A stretch of DNA of 64,000 bases from an uncultured Sphingomonadaceae bacterium (GTDB lineage Bacteria > Pseudomonadota > Alphaproteobacteria > Sphingomonadales > Sphingomonadaceae). Location: contig CANMVC010000001.1 of the NCBI GenBank assembly GCA_947501325.1, positions 930,001 to 994,000 of the forward strand, read 5' to 3'. The notes under the pieces were generated by a model, which saw only the letters and a list, made by a program, of their open reading frames with translations, was not told the DNA's origin and ran no database searches. Shown here one piece after another: positions 43,920-53,083 of this stretch; positions within the stretch are counted from its first letter, which is position 1, and every line of letters starts with the position of its first letter. The translations under genes were made by a program, and so were the position numbers.

Positions 43920-45191
43920 TCAAATCTCTTCAATAATTTTCGCGACCAGCCGCCGGGCGACTTCTGGCTTGGGAAGGCGTTCCCAGATTTCGGTGCCATG
44001 TTCGGTGACAATATGCACGCTGTTTTCAGCGCCACCCATGACGTCTCCGGATACATCATTGGCGACAATCCAGTCACAACCTTTTTTGGCCAGTTTCGCG
44101 CGGGCATGTTCTTCGATTTTCTCGGTTTCAGCGGCAAAGCCGATCAGCAGGCCGGGGCGTTTGTCATGTTTCGCGAGGCCCGCCAATATATCGGGATTCT
44201 CAACGAGGGCGAGCGGTGCAGGCCCATTACCCTTTTGCTTCTTGATTTTCTGTTCCGCACGCGTGTCTGCGCGCCAGTCCGCCACGGCGGCCACCATGAT
44301 TGCAATATCGGATGGCAGGGCATCGAGCACGGCCGCCTCCATTTCCAATGCGGTCTCGACATCCACCCGCATCACGCCCGCTGGTGTCGACAGGTGCACC
44401 GGTCCAGCCACTAAGGTTACTTTGGCGCCAGCCTCGGCAGCCGCTGCGGCAATCGCAAAACCCTGGCGACCGGAGGAACGGTTCGCAATATAGCGCACCG
44501 GATCAATGGGTTCCCGCGTTGGACCAGCCGTTATCAGCACATGTTTTCCATGCAAGGGGCGATGTTGGTCGGGCGCGAAAGCGGGTTGGCCATCCAGCGG
44601 ATTGGGGCCGAGTTCATTTTCACCAATGAGCCCGGACGATTCTTTAGAGCCACCAAGATGACGCATAATCTCCGCCATCACCGCTGGCGGTTCGGGCAGG
44701 CGGCCGGGACCAAATTCACCACAAGCCATATCACCTTCATCCGGCGGCAGCACGATCACGCCATCGGTACGCAACTGCTCAATATTACGCTGGGTCGCCG
44801 GGTGATCCCACATGCGGACGTTCATTGCCGGCACAACAAGCACTTGGGTATCGGTTGCGAGCAACAAGGTTGTCGCGAGATCATCGGCAATCCCGCCCGC
44901 CATCTTGGCGAGCAAATTGGCAGTCGCCGGACAGACGACCACCAGATCCGCTTCACGGGACAATTGGATGTGCCCCATTTCGGCCTCGTCTTTCAGTGAC
45001 CAGAGCGTGGTGTGCACCTCATTCTCGGACAGTGCCGCCAATGTCATCGGTGTAACAAATTGCGCGCCTGATTCGGTCAGCACGCAACGGACGGTCATCC
45101 CGGCCTTCTTGATCAGGCGGATAAGTTCGCTAGCCTTGTAGGCAGCAATACCGCCGCCGATTATCAGCAGGATATGTTTAGCTTTGGTCAT
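43920..45191 (-). CDS. coaBC: bifunctional phosphopantothenoylcysteine decarboxylase/phosphopantothenate-cysteine ligase
   Basis: A 423-residue bifunctional enzyme of CoA synthesis. The N-terminal flavoprotein decarboxylase (CoaC, about 1-190) shows [19 protein letters not shown], the [16 protein letters not shown] signature and the C-G-E-F substrate-clamp segment. The C-terminal ligase (CoaB, about 210-423) starts with [20 protein letters not shown] and [12 protein letters not shown]. Linker between them is somewhat long. First gene of a coaBC-dut-orf-moeB run. Confidence 0.96.
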   Translation of the reverse strand: MTKAKHILLIIGGGIAAYKASELIRLIKKAGMTVRCVLTESGAQFVTPMTLAALSENEVHTTLWSLKDEAEMGHIQLSREADLVVVCPATANLLAKMAGGIADDLATTLLLATDTQVLVVPAMNVRMWDHPATQRNIEQLRTDGVIVLPPDEGDMACGEFGPGRLPEPPAVMAEIMRHLGGSKESSGLIGENELGPNPLDGQPAFAPDQHRPLHGKHVLITAGPTREPIDPVRYIANRSSGRQGFAIAAAAAEAGAKVTLVAGPVHLSTPAGVMRVDVETALEMEAAVLDALPSDIAIMVAAVADWRADTRAEQKIKKQKGNGPAPLALVENPDILAGLAKHDKRPGLLIGFAAETEKIEEHARAKLAKKGCDWIVANDVSGDVMGGAENSVHIVTEHGTEIWERLPKPEVARRLVAKIIEEI

Positions 45192-45228
45192 GATGGTGTT
45201 TGTGGCCTGCTATGATCATCAAGTCCAG

Positions 45229-45726
45229 TCACTGACCACCGGGCTGCTTCTGGAACACGGCCTTGTTAAACATTTTCCAGCCTTCCGTCGTCAGTTGCCA
45301 GTCAGTCACTTGCAAACTGCCGTCCGGTAGCAGCTGATATTCTGTACGCCCCATTTTGCTGCCAGCCTTGCCCCAGATGGTCAGAAGCCGGTCCGCCTCC
45401 CTCGCGGCTGATAGCGGATGCAAATCACCGCTATTATCCACCCAATAGCCTGAAATTTTCGGCTCTGTCGAAAGCTTGTAGTGACCTATTCCGGTAAAAG
45501 TATTGTTCCCGCTAGCATCAAAGGCGATAGAATAATCGATCCGGTAAAACTTGCCGTTCAGCGTCTGGGACCAGACCATTTTTGATCTCGCTTCCTGGCC
45601 AAAGCTATTGCCGGTGGCAGTCCACACGCCCTCGAATCTCTGGAATATCGTTTGTTCTGTTTGTGCGGCGACGGGATTGATAACCATAAGCGCCGCCGAC
45701 AAAACCATCATCAATCGCAAGACCAT
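45229..45726 (-). CDS. hypothetical secreted protein, lipocalin-like
   Basis: A 165-residue protein with a signal peptide (MVLRLMMVLSAALMVINPVA, then A-Q). The mature part is all predicted beta strand with an F-E-G-V-W-T-A-T opening, an internal GHYKLSTEPKISGYWVDNSGD and a late LQVTDWQLTTEGWKMFNKAVF, as in small lipocalin-like/DUF1579-type barrels. I cannot name the family with certainty. The ATG at 45726 is preferred over a TTG at 45741 because GGGGAT precedes it. It starts 6 bp after the ubiB stop, so it is likely the last gene of the ubiE-ubiB operon. Confidence 0.75.
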   Translation of the reverse strand: MVLRLMMVLSAALMVINPVAAQTEQTIFQRFEGVWTATGNSFGQEARSKMVWSQTLNGKFYRIDYSIAFDASGNNTFTGIGHYKLSTEPKISGYWVDNSGDLHPLSAAREADRLLTIWGKAGSKMGRTEYQLLPDGSLQVTDWQLTTEGWKMFNKAVFQKQPGGQ

Positions 45727-45731
45727 TATAC

Positions 45732-47285
45732 TTATCCCCAAATGGACAGCGCACCAGCGCCCGCTGCTGCTGCTATAACAGCCGTCAGGGCATAACGCCA
45801 GAATCCGCCGCCATCGCCAGCCTTGCGGCGCTCCCAGAACAATTCGACATCTGCCACGGGCGGTGGCGGTGGCGCGCCCCCTTGACGCGGAAGCTGTTGG
45901 TCGAGCCGCCGGACGATGTCGGGCAACATTAAGAGCGTATCCATGTCGGAATTGATCCGATCGGCAATCGCCGCCTCTGGGCCCAGCTCACCGCGGATCC
46001 AGTTTTTCACATAAGGACCGCTCGCATCCCACATATTGATACCGGGATTGAGGTCTGTCGCAATCCCCTCGACCATCACCATAGTTTTCTGCAGCAGCAA
46101 CAGATGCGGCTGGGTTTCCATGTCGAAATCGCGGGTGATAGCAAACAGGCCGTCGAGCATATCACCAACGGACAGCTCGCTAACGGGTTTGCCACGCATG
46201 GGTTCTCCAACGGCGCGCAAGGCGGTCGCAAATTCTTCCATACTATGGTGGTCCGGCACATATTGCGCCTCGAAATGGATTTCCGCGACCCGTTTATAGT
46301 TGCCAGTGGTCAGGCCGTATAGAATTTCGGCCAGCCAAAAGCGCGCTTTCTTGTTGATCCGGCCCATGATGCCAAAGTCGATGGCAACAATAGTGCCATC
46401 GGCTTTCACGAACAAATTGCCCTGATGCATATCGGCGTGGAAATAGCCCGCCTCAATCGCCTGTTTCAGGAAGGTGTGGACCAGCCGGTTGGCAATATCA
46501 TTGAGATCATGGCCCGCCGCGATCAACGCATCGCGACTGGAAATCTTGATGCCATCGACCCATTCGAGCGTTAACACCCGGCCCGAAGTTCGGTCCCAGT
46601 CAATGGCGGGAATTTCGAACCGCTCGACATTGGCCATATGCTCGGCCAGCTCGGAAGCCGATGCGGCTTCCCGGCGCAGATCCAGTTCGCGCATCGTCCA
46701 GCGTCGGAAATTGGCGATAACCAGTTGTGGGCGAAGCCGTTTGGCTTCACCGCCCATCGCTTCGAGATGGGCCGCAGCCCATTCGTAGGTTTCAATATCG
46801 GCGGTGAATTTTTTGATGATGCCGGGCCGCAGCACTTTGACGGCGACATCCTTACCCTCGATCGTTGTGGCGCGATGAACCTGCGCGATGGACGCGGCGC
46901 CAACCGGGTCGGGATCAATATGGCTGTAGAGCGTGTCGATCGACTTTCCCAGGCTCCCTTCGATTTCATCCTTGATGCTATCAAAAGAAACCGGTGGCAG
47001 ATTATCCTGCAATTGCAGGAGATCGCGGGCTGCCTCCTCGCCGATAATATCCGGCCGTGTTGCCAGGGTCTGCCCCAGCTTGATCGCGGCGGGGCCGATA
47101 GCCTGCAGGGCAGCGGAATAATTGGGTGTCTTGGGTTGAATGGTTCCGAGACGTGCGATACGAAACAAGCGCCGCACCTGGGGCGGCGTCGTCTTATGCT
47201 TCTCTATGTCCCGCAACGCGCCATGCTTGGCAAGCGTGCGGCCCCATTTGAGCAGGCGGAAGATATGGATTCTGGATGATGTCAT
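45732..47285 (-). CDS. ubiB: UbiB family atypical kinase-like protein, ubiquinone biosynthesis
   Basis: A 517-residue member of the ABC1/ADCK/UbiB atypical kinase family, needed for ubiquinone synthesis, probably as an ATPase that helps extract membrane intermediates. The KxGQ motif appears as AIKLGQTLATRPDIIG, followed by PVGAASIAQVHRA, the VAVKVLRPGI lysine and the catalytic HADMHQGNLFVKADGTIVAIDFGI. Two C-terminal membrane helices (FWRYALTAVIAAAAGAGAL) anchor it. The start at 47285 (MTSSRIHIFRLLKW) leaves a 13-bp gap to ubiE. Confidence 0.96.
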   Translation of the reverse strand: MTSSRIHIFRLLKWGRTLAKHGALRDIEKHKTTPPQVRRLFRIARLGTIQPKTPNYSAALQAIGPAAIKLGQTLATRPDIIGEEAARDLLQLQDNLPPVSFDSIKDEIEGSLGKSIDTLYSHIDPDPVGAASIAQVHRATTIEGKDVAVKVLRPGIIKKFTADIETYEWAAAHLEAMGGEAKRLRPQLVIANFRRWTMRELDLRREAASASELAEHMANVERFEIPAIDWDRTSGRVLTLEWVDGIKISSRDALIAAGHDLNDIANRLVHTFLKQAIEAGYFHADMHQGNLFVKADGTIVAIDFGIMGRINKKARFWLAEILYGLTTGNYKRVAEIHFEAQYVPDHHSMEEFATALRAVGEPMRGKPVSELSVGDMLDGLFAITRDFDMETQPHLLLLQKTMVMVEGIATDLNPGINMWDASGPYVKNWIRGELGPEAAIADRINSDMDTLLMLPDIVRRLDQQLPRQGGAPPPPPVADVELFWERRKAGDGGGFWRYALTAVIAAAAGAGALSIWG

Positions 47286-47298
47286 GCTATGGAAATGC

Positions 47299-48051
47299 TC
47301 AGACTTTCCAACCGCTATGGATGGCAACGAGGCCCCCCATCATCGGTTCGACCTTGGTCTGGGAAAAACCAGCATCTTCAATCATCGCACGAAACTTCTC
47401 CATTGGCGGAAACCGGTCAATGGATTCAGCGAGATAGCGATAGCTGTCTTCATCACCCGCCACAGCTTTGCCAATTTTCGGCAACACCCGGTGCGAATAG
47501 AAATCATAGACCTCACCAAAGCCGGGCCATAATGTCTTGGAAAATTCCATGCAGTAAAACCGGCCGCCATAGCGCAAAACGCGATGCGCTTCGGCCAATG
47601 CCTTTTCTATATGGGTGACATTGCGAATACCAAAGACGATCGTGTAGGCATCAAAATGAGCGTCAGGAAAATTCAGCTCCTCGGCATTTTGCTCGCTCCA
47701 GACCAGCCGACCTTCGCCTTTCTTGATCGCGCGATCGAGCCCTTCGGACAGCATATCGGGGTTGATATCGGCGACGGTGATATTGGCGCCGCTATCAACC
47801 ATGCGAAAGGCAATGTCGCCGGTTCCGCCAGCCATATCGAGTATTTCTTCACCTTCACGCGGCTTGACCCGACGCGCGAAGCGGTCTTTCCAGAGCCGGT
47901 GTGTGCCCGCGCTCATCGCGTCATTCATCACATCATATTTGCTCGCAACGTTTGAAAAAACCTGACCAACGCGGCCAACCTTTTCGTCTTCGTCCACCTC
48001 CTCATAGCCGAAGGAGACTGTCTTGGTTTCGATCATATACCGGTTGCTCAC
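47299..48051 (-). CDS. ubiE: ubiquinone/menaquinone C-methyltransferase
   Basis: A 250-residue SAM-dependent C-methyltransferase of ubiquinone synthesis. Family signatures are YDVMNDAMSAGTHRLWKDRF, motif I ILDMAGGTGDIAFRM, and RVLRYGGRFYCMEFSK. It is co-oriented with ubiB 13 bp downstream, as in many alphaproteobacteria. The start is a GTG at 48051 or an ATG at 48036; no clear Shine-Dalgarno decides between them. Divergent from mutM across about 130 bp. Confidence 0.96.
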   Translation of the reverse strand: MSNRYMIETKTVSFGYEEVDEDEKVGRVGQVFSNVASKYDVMNDAMSAGTHRLWKDRFARRVKPREGEEILDMAGGTGDIAFRMVDSGANITVADINPDMLSEGLDRAIKKGEGRLVWSEQNAEELNFPDAHFDAYTIVFGIRNVTHIEKALAEAHRVLRYGGRFYCMEFSKTLWPGFGEVYDFYSHRVLPKIGKAVAGDEDSYRYLAESIDRFPPMEKFRAMIEDAGFSQTKVEPMMGGLVAIHSGWKV

Positions 48052-48183
48052 GTCTTTGATATGGGTCCCGCAGAATCTGTCCGCGGACGTTTTTCGCCCA
48101 CAGCTTTAGACGACGCTTGGCAGCACTGCAATCACCCTGTAGCTGCTGGATAGAGCGAACCTTGCGATAATTTGAGGGGCATG

Positions 48184-48996
48184 ATGCCAGAACTACCAGA
48201 AGTAGAGACCACAGTGGCGGGTCTGCGCCCCGTGCTGGAGGGCAAGAAATTGACCTTGGTCGAGCCGCGCCGTGCCGATTTGCGTCGCCCCATCCCGGCG
48301 GACCTGCGCCAGCGCATGACCGGCGCGCGGGTGGTCGAGATATCAAGGCGCGCGAAATATGGTCTGATCGAGACAGACCGCGGAGATGTCATGGTCTTTC
48401 ACCTCGGCATGTCAGGGCGCTGGCGGATTGATCCAACGGAGCTGGAGAAACATGACCATCTGCTGCTGGAAACCGAGGAAAACCGTCGGTTGGTACTGAA
48501 CGATCCGCGCCGCTTTGGATCGCTCGATCTGGTTCGTGTCGATGAAGTCGATGCGTTTGGGCCGTTTGCAGCGATGGGCCCTGAACCTTTGGGCGACGCG
48601 TTTAATGGCGCGTATCTCAAAGCGGTGACCAAGGATCGCAAGGCACCGATCAAGCAATTGCTGCTCGATCAGCGCAATGTCGCCGGACTTGGCAATATCT
48701 ATGTGTGTGAAGCCCTGCATATGGCCGGTATAGCGCCAAGCCGGATGGGTGGCGGCATATCAAAGCCGCGCTACGACAAACTGGTCGCAGCGATCAAGCA
48801 GGTGCTGGCCGCGGCCATAGCCGCTGGCGGGTCGTCCTTGCGGGATTTCGTCCAACCAGACGGGGAATTGGGCTATTTTTCCAAGGAATGGTTGGTTTAC
48901 GGCCGCGAGGGACAGGATTGCGCCTGTGGTGCGCCCGTCCTGCGCAAAGTCGATAGTGGCCGTTCCACCTTTTACTGCCGAAAATGCCAAAGCTGA
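48184..48996 (+). CDS. mutM: formamidopyrimidine-DNA glycosylase
   Basis: A 270-residue Fpg/MutM bifunctional glycosylase that removes 8-oxoguanine. The start at 48184 puts the catalytic Pro at position 2 (MPELPEVETTVAGL), which the enzyme requires, so the earlier ATG at 48181 is not used. Other features are the Lys loop GRAKYG-like segment SRRAKYGLIETD, HLGMSGRW, the helix-two-turn-helix LLDQRNVAGLGNIYVCEAL, and the C-terminal zinc finger C-A-C-G ... C-R-K-C. Divergent from ubiE and upstream of rpsT, a conserved neighbourhood. Confidence 0.97.
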   Translation: MPELPEVETTVAGLRPVLEGKKLTLVEPRRADLRRPIPADLRQRMTGARVVEISRRAKYGLIETDRGDVMVFHLGMSGRWRIDPTELEKHDHLLLETEENRRLVLNDPRRFGSLDLVRVDEVDAFGPFAAMGPEPLGDAFNGAYLKAVTKDRKAPIKQLLLDQRNVAGLGNIYVCEALHMAGIAPSRMGGGISKPRYDKLVAAIKQVLAAAIAAGGSSLRDFVQPDGELGYFSKEWLVYGREGQDCACGAPVLRKVDSGRSTFYCRKCQS

Positions 48997-49037
48997 GACC
49001 AGCGCCAAAAACTGCTAGCTTGTGTACGACTAAGCTA

Positions 49038-49066
49038 TTGACGGGAATCGCCTAGGGAGCTAATGA
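49038..49066 (+). promoter_or_regulatory. candidate rpsT promoter
   Basis: TTGACG (49038-49043), a 17-nt spacer, then TAATGA (49061-49066), about 70 bp before the rpsT start. The -35 is near consensus and the -10 is moderate; the position suits a separate promoter for the ribosomal gene. Confidence 0.4.
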
Positions 49067-49135
49067 CCGCCGACTTGAGCCGAGGTCACTTATGTGATTT
49101 GTGGCAATCCAGCATTTCAGTTTTGAGGAAATTTC

Positions 49136-49399
49136 ATGGCTAATACGCCGCAAGCAAAAAAACGTATCCGTCGCAACGAGCGTCGCACGGTCATTAACAA
49201 GAACCGCGTGAGCCAGATTCGCACGAAGATTAAAACCGTTGAAGCGGCCCTGGAAGCTGGCGATAAAACCGCTGCAGCCACCGCCCTTGCTGCTGTTCAG
49301 CCAGAATTGGCGCGCGGCGTTGCACGCGGTGTGTTCCACAAGAACACAGCATCTCGCAAATTCAGCCGTTTGACAAAACGGGTTGCGGCTCTCGCATAA
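49136..49399 (+). CDS. rpsT: 30S ribosomal protein S20
   Basis: An 87-residue basic protein of the small ribosomal subunit that binds 16S rRNA. It opens [17 protein letters not shown], the invariant S20 start, and continues as three long basic/Ala-rich helices ending with [22 protein letters not shown] supplies the ribosome-binding site. Followed by its own terminator; S20 genes beside mutM and dnaA are common in alphaproteobacteria. Confidence 0.98.
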   Translation: MANTPQAKKRIRRNERRTVINKNRVSQIRTKIKTVEAALEAGDKTAAATALAAVQPELARGVARGVFHKNTASRKFSRLTKRVAALA

Positions 49400-49438
49400 A
49401 CCGTGCTGGCTCAGGCCAGTTCAACAGCGAAAAGAATC

Positions 49439-49470
49439 ACCCGCTCGGTTTTCCTGGCGGGTTTTCTTTT
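49439..49470 (+). terminator. intrinsic terminator of rpsT
   Basis: Stem ACCCGC (49439-49444) / GCGGGT (49457-49462) with a 12-nt loop and then TTTCTTTTG. A second small stem CTGGC/GCCAG (49406-49410 and 49415-49419) lies just before it. It ends 8 bp from the stop of the convergent winged-helix gene, where its A-rich left arm could also serve the opposite strand. Confidence 0.75.
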
Positions 49471-49477
49471 GTCCGAA

Positions 49478-50494
49478 TCACACCAGCATCAACCCCTCTT
49501 GCCGAACTGCTGCTAAAAATCCTTTCATACCTGCCGCCGCTTCGTCACTTAATTCTATGAATATCCGGCGGCCATCCCTTTCATCCGCCTTACGCTGAAA
49601 AACCTTTTCCTCAGTCATGGTCTTGATCCAGCGCAGCGCCGTGGTCGGCGGAACGGAGGCGGCGATGCACAGGCTGGAAACCGCAACCTTGGTTCCCTCC
49701 AGCTGCGCCGCCATCAGGTCGAGCAACATATCCCAGGCCGGATCCGCAAAAAGCTCTCCGTCAAAATATTGATCGCGCAACCGTCTCGCGCGGATCAGAG
49801 CCCGAACCTCATCGGCTGTTAGCGCCTGGGCTGCCGCAGCAGCTGGCTGGCCGGAGCCACGATCGGAATCCAGGCCCTGCAAATCCGCAGACGATCCGGC
49901 TTTAAAACCGATGGGTGAATCGGTGACCTTGGTATGCGATTGAGATTCGATGAACGGACTGCCAACCAGCCGCCGCTCTCCGACCGGCTGTTCGGCACCG
50001 GATAGCTTTACCAGCGCCTTGGCAATACGCTCCACATCGGCTGAGATTTTTTTGAGGTCTACCAGATCGATTTCGTCTCTGTCCGCGAACAAGCTACTGA
50101 TCGGGCGCTGGGTTCGATGTTCCAGTGATACAAATAGCTCAGCCACGCTGTTGCTGAGAAGATGTTCAACACGGGGGTAGTCCACCGCAACCAATACCAT
50201 GTCCAACAAGTCAAGATCGGTGCGGATCAGCAGGGGCAAGCCCGCATCTTTGCAAAAGCGTTCGACCCGGTCCAAAGCATTGCGCTGGACGCTGTCCCAA
50301 TCGGATATCTGGATCACTATCGCGGCAACGTTCATCTGGTCGGCAAGATCATCCACACCAAAGCTGATAGGCAAAGACGTGCACCGCCCACCAAGCAATT
50401 CTATAGCATGAGCGTATAGCGCACGAAGCTCGGCATCATCGGTGACCAATAGAATCTGACCGCCCCAAATATTATCCTCAATATCCTGATCCAT
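49478..50494 (-). CDS. putative regulator: degenerate receiver-like domain plus winged helix
   Basis: A 338-residue protein in two parts. The first 120 residues look like a CheY-type receiver (ILLVTDDAELRALYAHAIEL, then AAIVIQISDW) but the phospho-acceptor Asp is missing: the strand ends I-Q-I instead of carrying Asp. A charged helix and a low-complexity linker rich in Gly/Ala/Gln (about 190-235) lead to a MarR-like winged helix (LCIAASVPPTTALRWIKTMT, KVFQRKADERDGRRIFIELS). Probably a DNA-binding regulator of unknown regulon. It sits between rpsT and dnaA, convergent with rpsT. Confidence 0.75.
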   Translation of the reverse strand: MDQDIEDNIWGGQILLVTDDAELRALYAHAIELLGGRCTSLPISFGVDDLADQMNVAAIVIQISDWDSVQRNALDRVERFCKDAGLPLLIRTDLDLLDMVLVAVDYPRVEHLLSNSVAELFVSLEHRTQRPISSLFADRDEIDLVDLKKISADVERIAKALVKLSGAEQPVGERRLVGSPFIESQSHTKVTDSPIGFKAGSSADLQGLDSDRGSGQPAAAAAQALTADEVRALIRARRLRDQYFDGELFADPAWDMLLDLMAAQLEGTKVAVSSLCIAASVPPTTALRWIKTMTEEKVFQRKADERDGRRIFIELSDEAAAGMKGFLAAVRQEGLMLV

Positions 50495-50889
50495 AATGTC
50501 ATACTACTTTTTCAAAAGTGATTGGCTGAACGCGGCTATGCTAGTCACCTAGTATCATCTAATCTCTGTTTGCCAATCGTATCAAGGTGTAACTTTGTGT
50601 TTCATGATATTGATCGACAGCTATACCGACCCATCAATGGGACATGACCATTTAAGGCACATTGTTCTGCCATGTAGAAGGCCTCCAACCGCACCGCCTT
50701 GGCGTACATCACTGTAAAATATGGTATTATTTATTTGATAGGTCTATCTGTAGTAAAAATAATCATCAAGGTTCAAACCCCACAACGGGAAAAACTGTCG
50801 ATGAACCGCATTATATTGTCGTTCAATGGTGGTTCAGCATGATAAGCTTATTATGACAAACAGATGGCGGGCAAGTTGAAGGAATCACG
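50495..50889. other. gene-free divergent gap upstream of the DUF4136 gene
   Basis: 395 bp, visibly AT-richer than its flanks, between the divergent winged-helix and DUF4136 genes. One open frame of 64 codons (50662-50856) was judged spurious. I see no clear promoter pair, repeat or structured element. Confidence 0.4.
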
Positions 50890-51558
50890 ATGACAATGTC
50901 TCGATTTAGAAATTCAAAGCATATCAAATTGACGATTTTTGCGCCCGTCGCCTTTCTGGCCTTGGGGGCTTGTGCGAGCCCGTTTCGTGCCGATGTTCAG
51001 CGGTTTGAAGCCCTACCACCGGCACAGGGCCAAAGCTTTGCGGTGGTCGCTGCCGATCCGGAACTGTCTGGCGGATTGGAATTCTCCCAATATGCCGCTC
51101 TTGTCGAGCAACGTATGGCCGATTTAGGCTATCAACCTACAGACGATCCGGCGACAGCGCAGTTGATTGTCAGCATGGACTATGACGTTGATAACGGTCG
51201 TGAAAAAGTTGTGAGCGACTATGATCCCTTCTTTGCCACCGGGTTTTACGGACGTCGTGGCGGATTTTACGGCCGTCATCGGTATCGCTATGGTTTTCAC
51301 GACCCGTTCCTGTTCGGCGGTTATGGCTTTTCTGGCTATGGCGGCGTGCGCAGCTTCACAGTGTACACCACAGCATTGGACATGAAAATCGACCGGTCAG
51401 TGGATGGTGAACGCCTGTTTGAAGGCAAGGCAGAAGCCCTGTCCCGCTCCAAAAACCTGACTTATCTGGTGCCCAATCTGGTTGAAGCGATGTTCACGGA
51501 TTTCCCTGGAAACAGCGGCGAAAGAATTCGCATCTCTGTGGCACCAGAAAAAAATTAG
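50890..51558 (+). CDS. DUF4136 domain lipoprotein
   Basis: A 222-residue exported protein. The signal ends in L-A-L-G-A-C-A, giving a lipidated Cys near residue 28. The DUF4136 domain follows: SFAVVAADPELSGGLEFSQY, a strand ATAQLIVSMDYDVDNGREKV and a late MKIDRSVDGERLFEGKAEAL. The middle (about 115-155) is a striking Gly/Tyr/Phe/Arg-rich stretch (GFYGRRGGFYGRHRYRYGFH). GAAGGAAT precedes the ATG. Such lipoproteins are outer-membrane-associated; their function is unknown. It converges with dnaA, 49 bp apart. Confidence 0.88.
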   Translation: MTMSRFRNSKHIKLTIFAPVAFLALGACASPFRADVQRFEALPPAQGQSFAVVAADPELSGGLEFSQYAALVEQRMADLGYQPTDDPATAQLIVSMDYDVDNGREKVVSDYDPFFATGFYGRRGGFYGRHRYRYGFHDPFLFGGYGFSGYGGVRSFTVYTTALDMKIDRSVDGERLFEGKAEALSRSKNLTYLVPNLVEAMFTDFPGNSGERIRISVAPEKN

Positions 51559-51607
51559 CCCGCCGAAAATCGATTACTTCCGACGGTAAACGTCTACGTC
51601 TGCTCTA

Positions 51608-53083
51608 TCAGCTTTCCAGCTGACGGAGCAGCATGCGGACGTCATTGTCCATTTCCGTATCTTCGCCGCGCAATTGCTCGACCAGCTTCACCGCATGAAT
51701 AACCGTGCTGTGATCGCGGCCACCAAATTTGCGACCAATTTCCGGATAGCTGCGCGGGGTCATCACTTTGGCGAGATACATCGCGACCTGCCGTGGACGG
51801 GCGACCGCGCGAGCGCGGCGTTTGGATGACATCTCATTGCGGTCAAGCCGGTAATATTCGCACACGGTGCGCTGGATTTCGTCAATTGTGATCCGGCGGC
51901 GACAGGCGCTCAATATGTCAGACAATTGCTCTTCGGCCAACTCCTTCGTAATCGGCCGTCCTGTCAATTGCGAGTAAGCGAGCAACTTGTTGAGGCCGCC
52001 TTCCAGTTCGCGCAGGTTGCGGCTGATCGTGCGAGCGAGAAACTCGATAACATCTTCAGAAACCTGCTGATGCGGCATCGAAGCCAAACGGTGGTGCAAG
52101 ATATCGCGGCGCAATTCCAGGCCGGCCGATTGGATATCAGCCACCAAGCCCATCGACAATCGCGACAAGAGCCGCTGATCCACGCCATCAAGTGCCTGCG
52201 GCGGACGATCTGCGGCAACGACCACGCGCTTGCCACGGCTTATCAACGAATCAACCGTATGGAGAAATTCTTCCTGGGTTGAATTTTTGCCGACAATAAA
52301 CTGGATATCGTCGATCATCAGCAAGTCCGCTTCGCGCAGTGCCGCCTTGAACTCCATCGTTTCGTTGCTGCGCATCGCGGAGACAAATTCAATCATGAAC
52401 CGTTCGGCTGACATGTAGATAACCCGCGCGGTTGGACATTCCGCCCGATAGGCATGACCAATCGCATGCATGAGATGGGTTTTGCCCTGCCCTGTCGAGG
52501 ATTGCAGATAGAGCGGATTGAAAAGCGGATTGTCTACTGCGGCCATACGCTGTGCCGCGCTTTGTGCCAGCACGTTGCTGTGGCCAGCGATAAATTCGTC
52601 GAATGTCATGCGCGGATCAAGATCGAGCTGGAATTTTCCCGTCTTCGGGGCCGCATTGCCCTGATGGCTGGCCGCTGCATTGCCTTGCTTGACTTGCGCA
52701 ATCCGCGCGGCCCCGGCCTTGGCAGAAAAACTGATATTTTTCACGTCGGAGAAATGGCCTTTCCAAGCCAAAGTCAAGCGCTCGGCATAACGTTCGCGGA
52801 CCCAGTTGGCGGCAAATTCGGATGGCAATACCAGCTGCAAGTCACCGCTATCCGAATCGAACCGTGCCAGTTTAATCGGCTTGATCCACTGACCGAAAAT
52901 TTGCGCGCCCAGATCCCGACGCAATCCGGAAGAAATGGCCAACCACGCTTCCGCAAGCTCAGCTGCAACTTCATCCTGCATCTCTGAATTGCGAATTTCC
53001 ACGTTAGCTGCTCCTGCCCCTTTGGTTTTTACCGCTGTGGACGGACTCATGCTCGATTCACCTGTACTTTGTACCACTAACAT
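51608..53083 (-). CDS. dnaA: chromosomal replication initiator protein DnaA
   Basis: A 491-residue AAA+ initiator. Domain I is in the first 120 residues (AEAWLAISSGLRRDLGAQIF). The AAA+ core has Walker A SSTGQGKTHLMHAIGHA, Walker B LLMIDDIQFIVGKN and the arginine-finger region VDQRLLSRLSMGLV. Domain IV holds the DnaA signature ARAVARPRQVAMYLAKVMTP followed by RDHSTVIHAV, which binds DnaA boxes. The ATG at 53083 (GGGGG just upstream) is used; the ATG at 53050 is possible. Upstream lies a long AT-rich gap with DnaA-box-like sites. Confidence 0.97.
   Translation of the reverse strand: MLVVQSTGESSMSPSTAVKTKGAGAANVEIRNSEMQDEVAAELAEAWLAISSGLRRDLGAQIFGQWIKPIKLARFDSDSGDLQLVLPSEFAANWVRERYAERLTLAWKGHFSDVKNISFSAKAGAARIAQVKQGNAAASHQGNAAPKTGKFQLDLDPRMTFDEFIAGHSNVLAQSAAQRMAAVDNPLFNPLYLQSSTGQGKTHLMHAIGHAYRAECPTARVIYMSAERFMIEFVSAMRSNETMEFKAALREADLLMIDDIQFIVGKNSTQEEFLHTVDSLISRGKRVVVAADRPPQALDGVDQRLLSRLSMGLVADIQSAGLELRRDILHHRLASMPHQQVSEDVIEFLARTISRNLRELEGGLNKLLAYSQLTGRPITKELAEEQLSDILSACRRRITIDEIQRTVCEYYRLDRNEMSSKRRARAVARPRQVAMYLAKVMTPRSYPEIGRKFGGRDHSTVIHAVKLVEQLRGEDTEMDNDVRMLLRQLES

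Noticed and set aside
43913-44137. N-terminal extension of the dut open frame
   Set aside because: It overlaps coaBC out of frame; dUTPase begins at 43912 with its normal N-terminus and length.
50662-50856. 64-codon plus-strand frame in the DUF4136 upstream gap
   Set aside because: No ribosome-binding site, unusual composition with many Cys, His and Trp, and no signal or domain.
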